Shown piece by piece: positions 9,581 through 21,049 of a stretch of 32,819 nucleotides of DNA. The DNA lies in NCBI RefSeq assembly GCF_027000115.1, contig NZ_JALTON010000059.1, positions 1 to 32,819 on the forward strand, given 5' to 3'. Made by a program: the position numbers and the translations under genes. Position 1 is the stretch's first letter. The number at the start of each line of letters is the position of its first letter. The notes beneath the pieces were generated by a model. It was given only the letters and a program-made list of their open reading frames with translations. It did not search any database and had not been told where the DNA came from. This DNA comes from Thiohalobacter sp. (GTDB lineage: Bacteria; Pseudomonadota; Gammaproteobacteria; Thiohalobacterales; Thiohalobacteraceae).

Positions 9581-10041
9581 GCGAGCGCTGCCTGGAGATC
9601 GCCGACGACGCGGCCATGCGCGCGCTCGGCGCGGCGCTGGCCCGGGCTCTGCCCCCCGGCGGCCTGGTGATCCATCTGCAGGGGGATCTCGGCGCCGGCA
9701 AGACCACGCTGGCGCGCGGCCTGTTGCGGGCGCTGGGTGTCAGCGGCCATGTGCGCAGCCCGACCTACACCCTGGTGGAGCCCTATGAAGTTCCCGGCCG
9801 GACGCTCGCTCACCTCGACCTGTACCGGCTGGCGGATCCCGAGGAACTGGAGTGGCTGGGGCTGCGTGATCTGCTGGCCGATGACGCGGTGCTGCTCGTC
9901 GAGTGGCCGGAGCGCGGCGAGGGCTTTCTGCCTCCGGCCGATCTGCTGGTCGCCATCGAGCACAACGACGACGGTCGTCGGCTGCGTTTGCGGGCCGGTT
10001 CTCCGGCTGGCGAACGCCTGCTGGCGCGTCTCGAGGTCTGA
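9577..10041 (+). CDS. tsaE: tRNA t6A biosynthesis ATPase TsaE
   Basis: This 154-residue P-loop ATPase has Walker [10 protein letters not shown] at residues 36-44, then [11 protein letters not shown] and [13 protein letters not shown], and the Walker-B-like [10 protein letters not shown]. TsaE works with TsaB and TsaD to form threonylcarbamoyladenosine at A37 of tRNAs that read ANN codons. Length is typical. The ATG overlaps the nnr stop by four bases. It is followed by a 150-bp gap with a candidate promoter before amiB. Nothing unusual is seen. Confidence 0.96.
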   Translation: MSERCLEIADDAAMRALGAALARALPPGGLVIHLQGDLGAGKTTLARGLLRALGVSGHVRSPTYTLVEPYEVPGRTLAHLDLYRLADPEELEWLGLRDLLADDAVLLVEWPERGEGFLPPADLLVAIEHNDDGRRLRLRAGSPAGERLLARLEV

Positions 10042-10122
10042 CGTTCGGTCAATAGGCTGCGACTTTCTCTTGCCTGAACTTGAAAGGAATCCTGTGTAGT
10101 AGCCGGATTGCTCAGGAAAAAC

Positions 10123-10150
10123 TTGAAATCTGTCCGGGGCGCGGTCTAGA
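10123..10150 (+). promoter_or_regulatory. Candidate sigma70 promoter for amiB
   Basis: TTGAAA (10123-10128), a 16-base spacer and TCTAGA (10145-10150) lie in the 150-bp gap between tsaE and amiB. Initiation would fall about 35 bases before the amiB ATG. The boxes are moderate matches; the call is by eye. Confidence 0.4.
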
Positions 10151-10191
10151 CTTGGGGCAGTCCTGCCGGGGGAAGGCCAGCGAGGGGAACG

Positions 10192-11505
10192 ATGGGGATC
10201 TGGCGACAGATTGCGGGCGTGCTGCTGCTGGGCTGGGCGCTGATCGTCGGTGCCACGGAGGTTCGCGAGGTACGGGTGGGCGGTGACGCCGACGCCACCC
10301 GGGTGGTGCTGGAACTCGACGCCCCGGCGGAACATCGCATCTTCACCCTGTCCGCGCCGGACCGGGTGGTGGTGGATCTCCCCGCCGCCCGTTTCTCCGC
10401 TTCGCTCGATGAGTTGAATCTGGATCAGGGCCTGGTACGGGCCCTGCGCAAGGGCGTGCGCAACGGCCGCGACCTGCGCATCGTGCTCGATCTGCGGGCG
10501 CCGGCCAAGCCGCGCAGCTTTCTGCTCCCGGCCGCGGACGGCAAGGGTCCCCGTCTGGTCATCGATCTCGGTGAGAAGAAGACCGAAACCGCGGCGGTGC
10601 CGCGGGTGGTCAAGGACGCGGCCGAGGTCACTGCCCGGCCCCGCGATCTGATTATCGCCATCGATGCCGGCCACGGCGGCAAGGATCCCGGCGCGCGCGG
10701 TCGCCACGGGACCCGGGAAAAGGACGTGGTGCTGGCCATCGCCCGCAAGCTCGCCCGCCTGATCGAGCGCGAGCCCGGCATGAAGCCGGTGCTGATCCGC
10801 GATGGTGACTACTTCCTGCGTCTGCGTGAGCGTATCCGCCGCGCCCACGATCATCGTGCCGACCTGTTCATCTCCATCCATGCGGATGCCTTCAACGATA
10901 CCCGCGTGCATGGCTCCTCGGTTTATGTACTGTCGCGTCGCGGTGCCAGTTCGGAAATGGCGCGGCTGCTGGCGCGTCACGAGAATACGGCCGACCTGGT
11001 CGGTGGCGTCAGTCTCGACGACAAGGATGACCTGCTGAAGACGGTACTGCTCGATCTGTCGCAATCGGCCAGTATCGAGGCCAGCACCGAAGTCGCCGAC
11101 AAGGTGCTGCGCGAACTCAGGCGGGTGGGCAAGGTACACAAGCGCTCGGTGCAGAAGGCCGGCTTCGTGGTCCTCAAGTCACCGGACATTCCGTCCATCC
11201 TGGTGGAAACCGCCTTCATATCCAACCCGCGCGAGGAGCGCAAGCTGCGCGACCCCAGGCATCAGGAGCGTATGGCGCGCGCGATACTCGCCGGTGTTCG
11301 CGGCTATTTCGAGCAGAACCCGCCGCCCGGCACCCTGATCGCCGCGCGGGTGCGGGAACAGCGCCACGTCATTCGACCCGGTGATACCCTGTCGGGGATC
11401 GCGCGCCGCTACGACGTGTCCCTGCGCGAGCTGAAGGTCGCCAACGGGCTGGACTCCGACCGCCTGCGGGTCGGCGACGTGTTGCGCATTCCGCGCGGCA
11501 GCTGA
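10192..11505 (+). CDS. amiB: N-acetylmuramoyl-L-alanine amidase AmiB/AmiC type
   Basis: This 437-residue periplasmic amidase cleaves the bond between MurNAc and the stem peptide to split daughter cells. A Sec signal peptide (1-20) precedes an AMIN domain (about 22-125), an Amidase_3 catalytic domain (about 150-370) and a C-terminal LysM domain (about 390-435, HVIRPGDTLSGIARRY). Zinc and catalytic residues are visible: His161 (DAGHGGKDPG), Glu176 (REKD), His230 (SIHADAF) and Glu339 (VETAFISN). A helix between the third and fourth ligands (about 260-300) matches the EnvC/NlpD-controlled autoinhibitory segment of division amidases. Position between tsaE and mutL identifies AmiB; the LysM tail is common outside Enterobacterales. 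Confidence 0.95.
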   Translation: MGIWRQIAGVLLLGWALIVGATEVREVRVGGDADATRVVLELDAPAEHRIFTLSAPDRVVVDLPAARFSASLDELNLDQGLVRALRKGVRNGRDLRIVLDLRAPAKPRSFLLPAADGKGPRLVIDLGEKKTETAAVPRVVKDAAEVTARPRDLIIAIDAGHGGKDPGARGRHGTREKDVVLAIARKLARLIEREPGMKPVLIRDGDYFLRLRERIRRAHDHRADLFISIHADAFNDTRVHGSSVYVLSRRGASSEMARLLARHENTADLVGGVSLDDKDDLLKTVLLDLSQSASIEASTEVADKVLRELRRVGKVHKRSVQKAGFVVLKSPDIPSILVETAFISNPREERKLRDPRHQERMARAILAGVRGYFEQNPPPGTLIAARVREQRHVIRPGDTLSGIARRYDVSLRELKVANGLDSDRLRVGDVLRIPRGS

Positions 11506-11556
11506 GTTCCGCGGATATTCCGTTTCCGGCCGCGGGTCGGTGGTCGCCGGGCGGCG

Positions 11557-11565
11557 TGATAGAAT
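11557..11565 (+). promoter_or_regulatory. Extended -10 promoter, probable leaderless mutL start
   Basis: TGATAGAAT is an extended -10 element (TG, one base, TAGAAT). Initiation seven bases after its last base falls on the A of the mutL ATG at 11572. There is no ribosome-binding site before that ATG. This fits a leaderless transcript. The -35 position shows no good match, as is usual for extended -10 promoters. Confidence 0.42.
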
Positions 11566-11571
11566 CCGCCC

Positions 11572-13371
11572 ATGCCCATTCGCCTGCTGCCGCCGCAGCT
11601 CGTCAACCAGATCGCCGCCGGCGAGGTGGTCGAGCGACCCGCCTCGGTCCTCAAGGAACTGCTGGAAAACAGCCTGGATGCCGGCGCGCGCAGCCTTGCG
11701 ATCGACATCGAGCAGGGCGGACGGCGGCTGATCCGGGTGCGCGACGACGGCCTGGGCATCCCGCGCGAGGAGCTGACCCTGGCGCTGTCGCGGCATGCCA
11801 CCAGCAAGATCGCCGATCTCGACGACCTGGAGCGGGTCGTCAGTCTGGGCTTTCGCGGCGAGGCCCTGCCCAGCATTGCCTCCGTGAGCCGGCTGCTGCT
11901 GGCCTCGCGCACGCCCGACGCCGACAGTGGCTGGCAGGTGCGCGGTGATGGCAGCGACCGCTTCGAGGCGCCGGAACCCGTGGCCCATCCCGTGGGCACC
12001 ACGGTCGAGGTCCGCGACCTTTTCTTCAATACCCCCGCCCGACGCAAGTTCCTGCGCACCGATGCCACCGAGTTTCGCCATGTCGAGGACGTGGTGCGGC
12101 GTATCGCACTCAGCCGTCCCGGTGTCGCCATCGAGTTGAACCACAATCGCCGTACCCTGTGGCGGCTGCGGGCGGCCGGCGACCGGCTGGCGCAGGAACA
12201 GCGGCTGGCGAAGCTCTGCGGCGAGCCCTTCGTGGCCGAGTGCCGGTATCTGGAGCGCGAGAGCGGCGGGTTTCGCCTGCACGGCTGGATCGGACTGCCG
12301 ACCTTCTCCCGCAGCCAGGCCGACCTGCAGTACTTCTTCGTCAACGGCCGCGCCATTCGCGACAAGGTGATCGCCCATGCGGTGCGTCAGGCCTACCAGG
12401 ACGTGCTCTATCACGGCCGCCATCCGGCCTTTGTACTGTTCCTGGATATGGATCCGGCCGAGGTGGACGTGAACGTGCATCCGACCAAGCACGAGGTGCG
12501 CTTCCGCGACAGCCGCACCGTGCACGGCTTCATCAGTCACACCCTGGGCGAGGTTATCGCCGCCGAGCGGCCGGCTATGGTCAACCGCGCCCCGGTGCCG
12601 GCCGGCCTGTCGTCCGGGCAGGGCGGGGCGGCCGGCGTCGTGCCGGCTGTACCCGCACCGGCGCCGCGGCAGCAGCCCATGCCGCTGGCGGTGCGGGAAC
12701 AGGTGGCGGCCTACGCGGCCCTGCACCCGCCGGTACCGGAGCCGGCGGCCGAGGTCGCCCCGGCCGGGGCGGAGGCGGCGGAGACGGTACCGCCCCTCGG
12801 CTATGCCATTGCCCAGTTGCACGGTGTCTACATACTGGCCCAGAACGCCGAGGGCCTGGTGATGGTGGACATGCACGCGGCGCACGAGCGCATCACCTAC
12901 GAGCGGCTCAAGCAGGGCCTGGAGGGCGATGGCATCCGTGCCCAGCCTCTGCTGGTGCCGCTGACGCTGGCGGTGAGTGAACGCGAGGCCGATCTCGCCG
13001 AGGCGCATCCCGAGGTGTTTTCGGAGTTGGGCTTCGAGGTCGACCGCAGCGGTCCGGAGCAGGTCCGGGTGCGCCAGGTGCCGGCGCTGCTGGTCGAGGC
13101 GGACGTGGCGCAACTGGTGCGCGACGTGCTCGCCGATCTGGCCGAGCACGGGATGAGCGGGCGCCTGCGCGAGGCCGCAAACGCGGTGCTCTCCACCATG
13201 GCCTGTCACGGCTCGGTGCGCGCCAACCGCGAACTGACGCTGCCGGAGATGAACGCGCTGTTGCGCGAGATGGAAGGCACCGAACGCAGCGGTCAGTGCA
13301 ATCATGGCCGGCCCACCTGGGTCGCCTGGTCACTGGCGGAACTGGACCAGTGGTTCCTGCGCGGCCGGTGA
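11572..13371 (+). CDS. mutL: DNA mismatch repair protein MutL, with endonuclease motif
   Basis: This 599-residue protein has the N-terminal GHKL ATPase domain (about 1-330: [25 protein letters not shown]). A low-complexity linker rich in Pro and Ala (about 345-400) leads to the C-terminal dimerisation domain. In the C-terminal part, D433-M-H-A, Glu439 and Glu444 fit the DQHA(X)2E(X)4E endonuclease motif. A-C-H-G near 544 and C576-N-H-G-R-P are the accompanying metal-site motifs. E. coli MutL lacks these, so this MutL probably nicks DNA itself in a MutH-independent pathway. The start probably sits on a leaderless transcript. The stop overlaps the GTG start of miaA. Confidence 0.97.
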   Translation: MPIRLLPPQLVNQIAAGEVVERPASVLKELLENSLDAGARSLAIDIEQGGRRLIRVRDDGLGIPREELTLALSRHATSKIADLDDLERVVSLGFRGEALPSIASVSRLLLASRTPDADSGWQVRGDGSDRFEAPEPVAHPVGTTVEVRDLFFNTPARRKFLRTDATEFRHVEDVVRRIALSRPGVAIELNHNRRTLWRLRAAGDRLAQEQRLAKLCGEPFVAECRYLERESGGFRLHGWIGLPTFSRSQADLQYFFVNGRAIRDKVIAHAVRQAYQDVLYHGRHPAFVLFLDMDPAEVDVNVHPTKHEVRFRDSRTVHGFISHTLGEVIAAERPAMVNRAPVPAGLSSGQGGAAGVVPAVPAPAPRQQPMPLAVREQVAAYAALHPPVPEPAAEVAPAGAEAAETVPPLGYAIAQLHGVYILAQNAEGLVMVDMHAAHERITYERLKQGLEGDGIRAQPLLVPLTLAVSEREADLAEAHPEVFSELGFEVDRSGPEQVRVRQVPALLVEADVAQLVRDVLADLAEHGMSGRLREAANAVLSTMACHGSVRANRELTLPEMNALLREMEGTERSGQCNHGRPTWVAWSLAELDQWFLRGR

Positions 13372-14309
13372 GCGCTCCGGCACCAACCCCGGTGGCCTGC
13401 ATCATGGGCCCCACCGCCTCGGGCAAGACCGAGCTGGCGGTGGCGCTGGTAGAGCGCCTGCCGTTCGAGATCATCAGCGTCGACTCGGCGATGGTCTACC
13501 GCCACATGGACATAGGGACGGCCAAGCCCGATGCCGCCGTCCTCGCCCGCGCGCCGCACCGGCTGATCGACATCCTGGATCCCGCTGAAACCTACTCCGC
13601 CGCCCGTTTCCGGGCGGACTGCCTGGCGGAAATGGAACGGATCCGGGCCCGGGGGCGTCTACCGCTGCTGGTGGGCGGCACCGGGCTCTATTTCCGGGCG
13701 CTGGCCGAGGGTCTGGCCGATCTGCCCGGGGCCGATCCCGAGCTGCGGGCGGAACTGGCCGAACGGCTGGCGCAGGACGGTTCCGCCGGACTGCACGCCG
13801 AGCTGGCGCGGGTCGATCCCGAGTCCGCGGCGCGCATCCATCCCAACGATCCGCAGCGGCTGCAGCGGGCGCTGGAGGTGTACCGGCTCACCGGCGAGCC
13901 GCTGAGTGCCTGGCATGCCCGGCAGGCGGAGGTGGCCGTGCCGCTGCGGCGGCTGGTGCTGGCGCCGCCGCGCGAGGTGCTGGGCGCGCGCATCGAGCAG
14001 CGCTTCGATGCCATGCTGGCGGCCGGATTCGTCGACGAGGTGGGGGCGTTGCGGGCGCGCGGTGACCTTCATCCGGAACTGCCGTCGATGCGCGCGGTCG
14101 GATACCGGCAGGCGTGGCAGTTTCTCGACGGCGAGCTGGACGAGGCCGCGTTCCGGGAGCGGGCCATCGCGGCGACCCGGCAGTATGCCAAGCGGCAGCT
14201 CACCTGGTTTCGTCGCGAGCCCGCGGCGCACTGGGTCGACCCGCTGAACGAGGATCCGCTGGCCGCGGCAAGGGCCTTTTTCGAGGTCGCCGCCCCGGCT
14301 GTACAGTGA
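13368..14309 (+). CDS. miaA: tRNA dimethylallyltransferase MiaA
   Basis: This 313-residue enzyme transfers the dimethylallyl group to N6 of A37 in tRNAs that read UNN codons. Walker-A-like GPTASGKT is at residues 14-21. [26 protein letters not shown] and [10 protein letters not shown] follow in the family order, and the C-terminal [13 protein letters not shown] is conserved. I chose the GTG at 13368, which overlaps the mutL stop (GTGA) and places the P-loop at its usual distance from the N-terminus. An upstream ATG at 13296 lies inside mutL and would add 24 unrelated residues. It is followed by hfq, as in most gammaproteobacteria. Confidence 0.95.
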   Translation: MSAPAPTPVACIMGPTASGKTELAVALVERLPFEIISVDSAMVYRHMDIGTAKPDAAVLARAPHRLIDILDPAETYSAARFRADCLAEMERIRARGRLPLLVGGTGLYFRALAEGLADLPGADPELRAELAERLAQDGSAGLHAELARVDPESAARIHPNDPQRLQRALEVYRLTGEPLSAWHARQAEVAVPLRRLVLAPPREVLGARIEQRFDAMLAAGFVDEVGALRARGDLHPELPSMRAVGYRQAWQFLDGELDEAAFRERAIAATRQYAKRQLTWFRREPAAHWVDPLNEDPLAAARAFFEVAAPAVQ

Positions 14310-14333
14310 CAGGTGCAGCGACTATGCTACACT
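14300..14333 (+). promoter_or_regulatory. Candidate hfq promoter(s) at the end of miaA
   Basis: Two overlapping sigma70-like pairs are visible: TGTACA (14300-14305), 17 bases, TATGCT (14323-14328); and GTGACA (14306-14311), 16 bases, TACACT (14328-14333). Either would give hfq a leader of roughly 105 bases. The 136-bp gap before hfq holds no gene. Moderate matches only. Confidence 0.35.
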
Positions 14334-14445
14334 TGCTCGAAATTTGAAAAGGCGATCGTTACCTTTTGTTCGCACAGGTAATTCCTAACAGCGGATGACG
14401 TCGGGATAATCTTTGGCGGGCATAATTACAAGAAGGAGAGGCGAC

Positions 14446-14703
14446 ATGGCGCGTGGGCAATCCTTGCAGGAACCCTTTCTCAATACGCTGCGCAAGGAGC
14501 GTGTTCCGGTTTCGATCTACCTGGTCAACGGCATCAAGTTGCAGGGCCAGATCGAATCCTTCGATCAGTTCGTGGTCCTGCTCAAGAACAGCGTCAGCCA
14601 GATGGTATACAAGCACGCGATTTCCACCGTGGTGCCGGCGCGCAACGTGCGCCTGTCGCACGGTCACGACAATGGTGACGGACCTGAACCCGGCAACCGC
14701 TGA
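14446..14703 (+). CDS. hfq: RNA chaperone Hfq
   Basis: This 85-residue Sm-like hexameric protein pairs small RNAs with mRNAs. The Sm1 region is [20 protein letters not shown] and the Sm2 signature is YKHAIS at residues 55-60, followed by TVVPAR. The disordered C-terminal tail is short (about 20 residues), shorter than in E. coli Hfq (102 residues) and similar to the Pseudomonas type. The ATG at 14446 follows AAGGAGA; an in-frame ATG at 14413 lies before this ribosome-binding site and is rejected. It lies between miaA and hflX, the standard order. Confidence 0.98.
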   Translation: MARGQSLQEPFLNTLRKERVPVSIYLVNGIKLQGQIESFDQFVVLLKNSVSQMVYKHAISTVVPARNVRLSHGHDNGDGPEPGNR

Positions 14704-14732
14704 CGGTCTCCGGCAACGGTGGGAGGCGCTGC

Positions 14733-16055
14733 TTGTTTGAGCGTCCCCGCAGCGGTGAGCGGGCGTTGCTCGTTCACGTCAACCTTCCGCACGGGCAGGA
14801 TCAGGAAGACCTCCAGGAGTTCGCCGAGCTGGCCGCATCGGCCGGAGCGCGCGTGCTCGGCTCGGTGGTTGCCACCCGGCGGGCACCCGACCCCCGCTAC
14901 TTTGTGGGTGCCGGCAAGGCGGAGGAGATCCGCGCGCAGGCCGAGGCCCTTGGCGCCGAGCTGGTGCTGTTCAATCATGAACTGTCTCCGAGCCAGGAAC
15001 GCAACCTGGAGCGGCTGTTCCGCTGCCGGGTGCTGGATCGTACCGGTCTGATCCTCGACATCTTCGCCCAGCGTGCCCGTTCCCACGAAGGCAAGCTGCA
15101 GGTGGAGCTGGCCCAGCTCAGGCACCTGTCCACCCGGCTGGTGCGCGGCTGGACCCACCTCGAGCGCCAGAAGGGCGGTATCGGCCTGCGCGGTCCCGGC
15201 GAGACCCAGCTCGAAACCGACCGCCGGCTGCTGGGCCAGCGCATCCGCCAGCTCAACCTGCGGCTGGACAAGGTGCAGCGCCAGCGGGCGCAGGGACGGC
15301 GCGCGCGGACCCGCGCCGAGTTGCCGACCGTGTCCCTGGTCGGCTATACCAATGCCGGCAAGTCGACCCTGTTCAATCGTCTCACCGAGGCCGAGGTCTA
15401 CGCCGCCGATCAGCTTTTTGCGACCCTGGATCCCACCCTGCGCCGGCTGGAATTGCCGGGCGCCGGCCCCCTGGTGCTGGCCGATACCGTAGGGTTTATC
15501 CGTCACCTGCCGCACGATCTTGTGGCCGCCTTCCGCTCCACGCTGGAGGAGACGCGCAGCGCGGACCTGCTCCTGCACCTGGTCGATGCCAGCGATTCGG
15601 CGCACCGGGAACGGATCGGGCAGGTCAACCAGGTGCTGGCCGATATCGACGCCGGCGAAGTGCCGCAACTGGTCGTCTACAACAAGATCGACCGGCTGGG
15701 CGCGGAGCCGCGCCTGGAACGCGACGAGCAGGGTCGGCCCTGGCGGGTCTGGCTGTCGGCACGCAGCGGCGATGGCCTTGATCTGCTGGCGTCGGCGATT
15801 GCCGAGCGACTGGGTGGGCAGTTCATCGACGGCTGGGTAACCCTGGCGCCCGCGCAGGGCCGCCTGCGCGCGCAGCTCTATGCCAGCGGCTTCGTCATGG
15901 AGGAGCGTGCCGCCGAGGACGGCGGCAGCCACCTGCACCTACGCTTCCCGGCGGCCGAGTATGCGCGTCTGCAGGGCACGACCGATGGCGTACTGGCCGA
16001 TCTGGCGCCCGACCCCGGGGCCGGCATGGTTGCGGCGGCTGCGCCGGCCCAATAG
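14733..16055 (+). CDS. hflX: Ribosome-associated GTPase HflX
   Basis: This 440-residue GTPase binds 50S and 70S ribosomes and splits stalled or hibernating ribosomes. The N-terminal HflX domain contains RRAPDPRYFVGAGKAEEI, and a glycine-rich junction GGIGLRGPGETQLETDRR follows. The G domain has G1 GYTNAGKS (204-211), G3 DTVGFI and G4 NKID. The start is a TTG at 14733, supported by GGGAGG six bases upstream and by the N-terminus (MFER...), which aligns directly with E. coli HflX (MFDR...). No ATG nearby gives that N-terminus. It follows hfq by 29 bases. The stop overlaps a possible hflK -10 box. Confidence 0.96.
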   Translation: MFERPRSGERALLVHVNLPHGQDQEDLQEFAELAASAGARVLGSVVATRRAPDPRYFVGAGKAEEIRAQAEALGAELVLFNHELSPSQERNLERLFRCRVLDRTGLILDIFAQRARSHEGKLQVELAQLRHLSTRLVRGWTHLERQKGGIGLRGPGETQLETDRRLLGQRIRQLNLRLDKVQRQRAQGRRARTRAELPTVSLVGYTNAGKSTLFNRLTEAEVYAADQLFATLDPTLRRLELPGAGPLVLADTVGFIRHLPHDLVAAFRSTLEETRSADLLLHLVDASDSAHRERIGQVNQVLADIDAGEVPQLVVYNKIDRLGAEPRLERDEQGRPWRVWLSARSGDGLDLLASAIAERLGGQFIDGWVTLAPAQGRLRAQLYASGFVMEERAAEDGGSHLHLRFPAAEYARLQGTTDGVLADLAPDPGAGMVAAAAPAQ

Positions 16056-16058
16056 AAT
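16030..16058 (+). promoter_or_regulatory. Candidate promoter for hflK-hflC
   Basis: TTGCGG (16030-16035), a 17-base spacer and TAGAAT (16053-16058) lie at the very end of hflX, the -10 overlapping its TAG stop. It would initiate about 105 bases before hflK. The 114-bp gap also has a small hairpin (GGCCAG 16077-16082 with CTGGCC 16088-16093) without a T-run, so it is not a clear terminator. Confidence 0.35.
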
Positions 16059-16169
16059 CAGCCCTTTGTTTTCCATGGCCAGCAGGACTGGCCGCCTCTC
16101 AAATTCTCACAGCAAACGGCCGCGGCGGGTTTCGAACCTGGCCGGCGCGTTGCGACGGAGCACAACCGG

Positions 16170-17312
16170 ATGGCCTGGAACGAACCGGGTGGCAACAACC
16201 GCGATCCCTGGGGTGGACGCGGGGACGATCAGGGCCCACCTGACCTCGACGAGGTCGTGCGCAAGATGCAGGAAAAGCTCGGCGGCCTGTTCGGCGGGCG
16301 CGGCGGTCGTCGCGGTGGCGGGGGCACGGGCGCCATCGGCTTCGGGTTCCTGGCCATCGTGATCGCCGCTCTGTGGCTGGGTTCCGGATTCTACATCGTC
16401 GATTCCGCGGAACGCGGCGTTGTGCTGCGCTTTGGCAAGTATCAGGAAACCGTGGGACCGGGTTGGCACTGGCACATCCCCTATCCCATCGAACGGGTGG
16501 AAACGGTCAATGTCAATCAGGTGCGTCCGGCCCAGCATCGTGCCCAGATGCTGACCAAGGACGAGAATCTGGTTCAGATCGCACTGTCGGTGCAGTATCA
16601 GGTGCGGGATCCCGAGGACTACCTGTTCAGGGTGCGGGATCCCGACTACACCCTCAAGGAAGCCACCGAGAGCGCATTGCGCGAGGTGGTCGGCTCCAAG
16701 ACCCTGGATGACATCCTGTCCAAGACCGGCGGTCGCGAGGTGCTGGTCAACGAGACCGAGAAGAACATCCAGGAACTGCTCGACCTTTACCAGACCGGCC
16801 TCAACGTGGTGAAGGTCAACCTGGAGGGCGCGCAGCCGCCGCAGGAAGTCCAGGCGGCCTTCGACGATGCCATCAAGGCGCGCGAGGACGAGGACCGGTT
16901 CAAGAAACAGGCCGAGGCCTACGAGCGTGACATCATCCCCAAGGCCGAGGGTGACGCCCAGCGTTTCATCGAGGAGGCCGAGGCCTACAAGCAGCAGATC
17001 GTCGAGCGGGCGCGTGGTGAAACCAGCCGCTTCCTGCAGACCCTGGCCGAATACCGCAAGGCGCCGGAGGTCACCCGCAAACGCATGTATCTGGAAACCA
17101 TGGAGCAGCTGCTCAGCGATGTGAGCAAGGTGGTGGTGAAGGTGGACAACGGCAACAGTCTCATGTACCTGCCACTGGACAAGTACCTGGATCGTGGCAA
17201 CGCTGCACCTCGGGTCAGGCCCAATGAATATGTCACCCAGCCGCAGTCGGGCGCGGCTCTGCCGTCGCGTCCGATCCGCACCGATTCGTTGCGTCTGAGG
17301 GAGGGTCGCTGA
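16170..17312 (+). CDS. hflK: FtsH protease modulator HflK (SPFH domain)
   Basis: This 380-residue inner-membrane protein forms, with HflC, a large periplasmic cage around the FtsH protease and limits its action on membrane proteins. A Gly/Arg-rich cytoplasmic N-terminus (1-52) precedes one transmembrane helix (about 53-76), then an SPFH/band-7 domain (AERGVVLRFGKYQETVGPGWHWHIPYP) and a long coiled coil rich in Ala, Glu and Lys. The ATG at 16170 follows ACGGAG. The stop overlaps the hflC start (TGATG), so the two are coupled for equal synthesis. Length is slightly below that of E. coli HflK (419). Confidence 0.96.
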   Translation: MAWNEPGGNNRDPWGGRGDDQGPPDLDEVVRKMQEKLGGLFGGRGGRRGGGGTGAIGFGFLAIVIAALWLGSGFYIVDSAERGVVLRFGKYQETVGPGWHWHIPYPIERVETVNVNQVRPAQHRAQMLTKDENLVQIALSVQYQVRDPEDYLFRVRDPDYTLKEATESALREVVGSKTLDDILSKTGGREVLVNETEKNIQELLDLYQTGLNVVKVNLEGAQPPQEVQAAFDDAIKAREDEDRFKKQAEAYERDIIPKAEGDAQRFIEEAEAYKQQIVERARGETSRFLQTLAEYRKAPEVTRKRMYLETMEQLLSDVSKVVVKVDNGNSLMYLPLDKYLDRGNAAPRVRPNEYVTQPQSGAALPSRPIRTDSLRLREGR

Positions 17313-18181
17313 TGGGCAATCTGCGCATTCCCGCCCTGGCCGGATTGCTGCTGGTCATCGTGGTCGGCTGGATGTCGGTGTTCACCGTGGACGAACGCGA
17401 GCGCGCCATCCTGTTCCATCTCGGCCAGATCGTGCGTTCCGACTTCGAGCCCGGCCTGCATTTCATGATTCCGGTCTACCACAATGTCCGCAAGTTCGAT
17501 CGCCGTATTCTGACCCTGGACGCCAAGCCGGAACAGATACTGACCGGCGAAAAGAAGAACGTGCTGGTGGACTACTTTGCCAAGTGGCGGATCACCGATG
17601 TCGAGGCCTTCTATCGTTCCTTCGGTGGCCGCGAGATCGACGCGGCCTCGCGCATGGCGCAGATCATCAAGGATGGATTGCAGTCCGAGCTGGGTGACCG
17701 GACCATCCGCGCCGTGGTATCGGGCGAACGCAAGGAGATCATGGAAGGTGTCGCTCAGCGGGCCAACGACAAGATGCGCGACTTCGGCATCCAGATCGTG
17801 GACTTCCGCATCAAGCAGATCGAGTTGCCCAGCAATGTGGCGGGCGCCGTGTTCGAGCGCATGCGCGCGGAGCGCGAGCGCATCGCCAAGGAACATCGGG
17901 CGCTGGGCGAGAAGGCCGCGCGCATCATCCGCGCACGCGCCGATCGCGCCCGTACCGAGATCCTGGCCGAGGCCAGACGTAAATCGGACGAGATTCGGGG
18001 TGCCGGCGAGGCGCAGGCGACGGAGATCTATGCCAAGGCCTATGATCGCGACCGGGAGTTCTACGATTTCTACCGCAGTCTCCAGGCCTACCGCACCGCC
18101 TTCCGCAGCTCGGACGACCTGCTGGTGCTGGAACCGGACAGCGAGTTCTTCCGCTATTTCGGTAGCCACAAATCTCGGTAG
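17312..18181 (+). CDS. hflC: FtsH protease modulator HflC (SPFH domain)
   Basis: This 289-residue partner of HflK has an N-terminal transmembrane helix (about 6-24, ALAGLLLVIVVGW). An SPFH/band-7 domain follows (VDERERAILFHLGQIVRSDFEPGLHF), then a coiled coil with heptad-like Arg/Glu/Ala runs (about 190-245). In the membrane it assembles with HflK into the FtsH-enclosing complex. Its start overlaps the hflK stop. A strong intrinsic terminator begins 26 bases after its stop, marking the end of the nnr-to-hflC transcription run. Length is shorter than in E. coli (334) but normal for other gammaproteobacteria. Confidence 0.96.
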   Translation: MGNLRIPALAGLLLVIVVGWMSVFTVDERERAILFHLGQIVRSDFEPGLHFMIPVYHNVRKFDRRILTLDAKPEQILTGEKKNVLVDYFAKWRITDVEAFYRSFGGREIDAASRMAQIIKDGLQSELGDRTIRAVVSGERKEIMEGVAQRANDKMRDFGIQIVDFRIKQIELPSNVAGAVFERMRAERERIAKEHRALGEKAARIIRARADRARTEILAEARRKSDEIRGAGEAQATEIYAKAYDRDREFYDFYRSLQAYRTAFRSSDDLLVLEPDSEFFRYFGSHKSR

Positions 18182-18206
18182 CCGGATACGGGGATGCCGA
18201 TCGATC

Positions 18207-18229
18207 ACCGGGCGTGAGCCCGGTTTTTT
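18207..18229 (+). terminator. Intrinsic terminator after hflC
   Basis: CCGGGC (18208-18213), a GTGA loop and GCCCGG (18218-18223) form a six-bp GC hairpin followed directly by six T residues (18224-18229). It ends only 12 bases before the yjeT ATG, so yjeT transcription must read through it or begin elsewhere. Confidence 0.9.
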
Positions 18230-18241
18230 CTGGAAGCCCTG

Positions 18242-18427
18242 ATGTGGAACGATCTGTTTGTTGCCCTGGCACTGGTGCTCGTGATCGAAGGCATGCTGCC
18301 GTTTCTCAGTCCGCAGCGCATGCGCGAGGCCATGCTCAGCATTGCGCGCATGGATGACAGGATCCTGCGCATCACGGGGCTGTTGAGCATGCTGGCGGGC
18401 GTGGGTCTGCTGTATCTGGTGCACTGA
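18242..18427 (+). CDS. yjeT: DUF2065 small membrane protein YjeT
   Basis: This 61-residue protein has two hydrophobic segments (about 4-24 and 42-60, separated by a basic stretch with RMREAMLSIARMDD). This matches the DUF2065/YjeT family, found between hflC and purA in many gammaproteobacteria. The function is not known; the position suggests a link to HflKC but that is inference. The ATG at 18242 has a weak TGGAAG upstream. A terminator hairpin ends 12 bases before it. hisZ follows 20 bases after its stop. Confidence 0.9.
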   Translation: MWNDLFVALALVLVIEGMLPFLSPQRMREAMLSIARMDDRILRITGLLSMLAGVGLLYLVH

Positions 18428-18447
18428 AGGAAGGCAAGGTCATAGAG

Positions 18448-20999
<2,552 letters not shown>

Positions 21000-21004
21000 G
21001 GCGG

Positions 21005-21040
21005 GAAAGAAAAAGGGCCGATGTCTTTCGACATCGGCCC
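21005..21040 (-). terminator. Intrinsic terminator of tRNA-Leu (possibly bidirectional)
   Basis: GGGCCGATGTC (21015-21025) pairs with GACATCGGCCC (21030-21040), an 11-bp stem with a four-base loop. On the minus strand it is followed by TTTTTCTTT, so it ends the tRNA-Leu transcript. On the plus strand it lacks a T-run, but could still slow polymerase leaving purA. Confidence 0.85.
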
Positions 21041-21049
21041 TTCGGGAAC

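Noticed and set aside
11179-13305. Long minus-strand frame of about 700 codons
   Set aside because: It lies opposite mutL and the end of amiB, has His/Gln/Arg-rich composition typical of antisense GC-rich frames, and no recognisable motif.
16077-16093. Terminator between hflX and hflK
   Set aside because: The hairpin is short and has no T-run.
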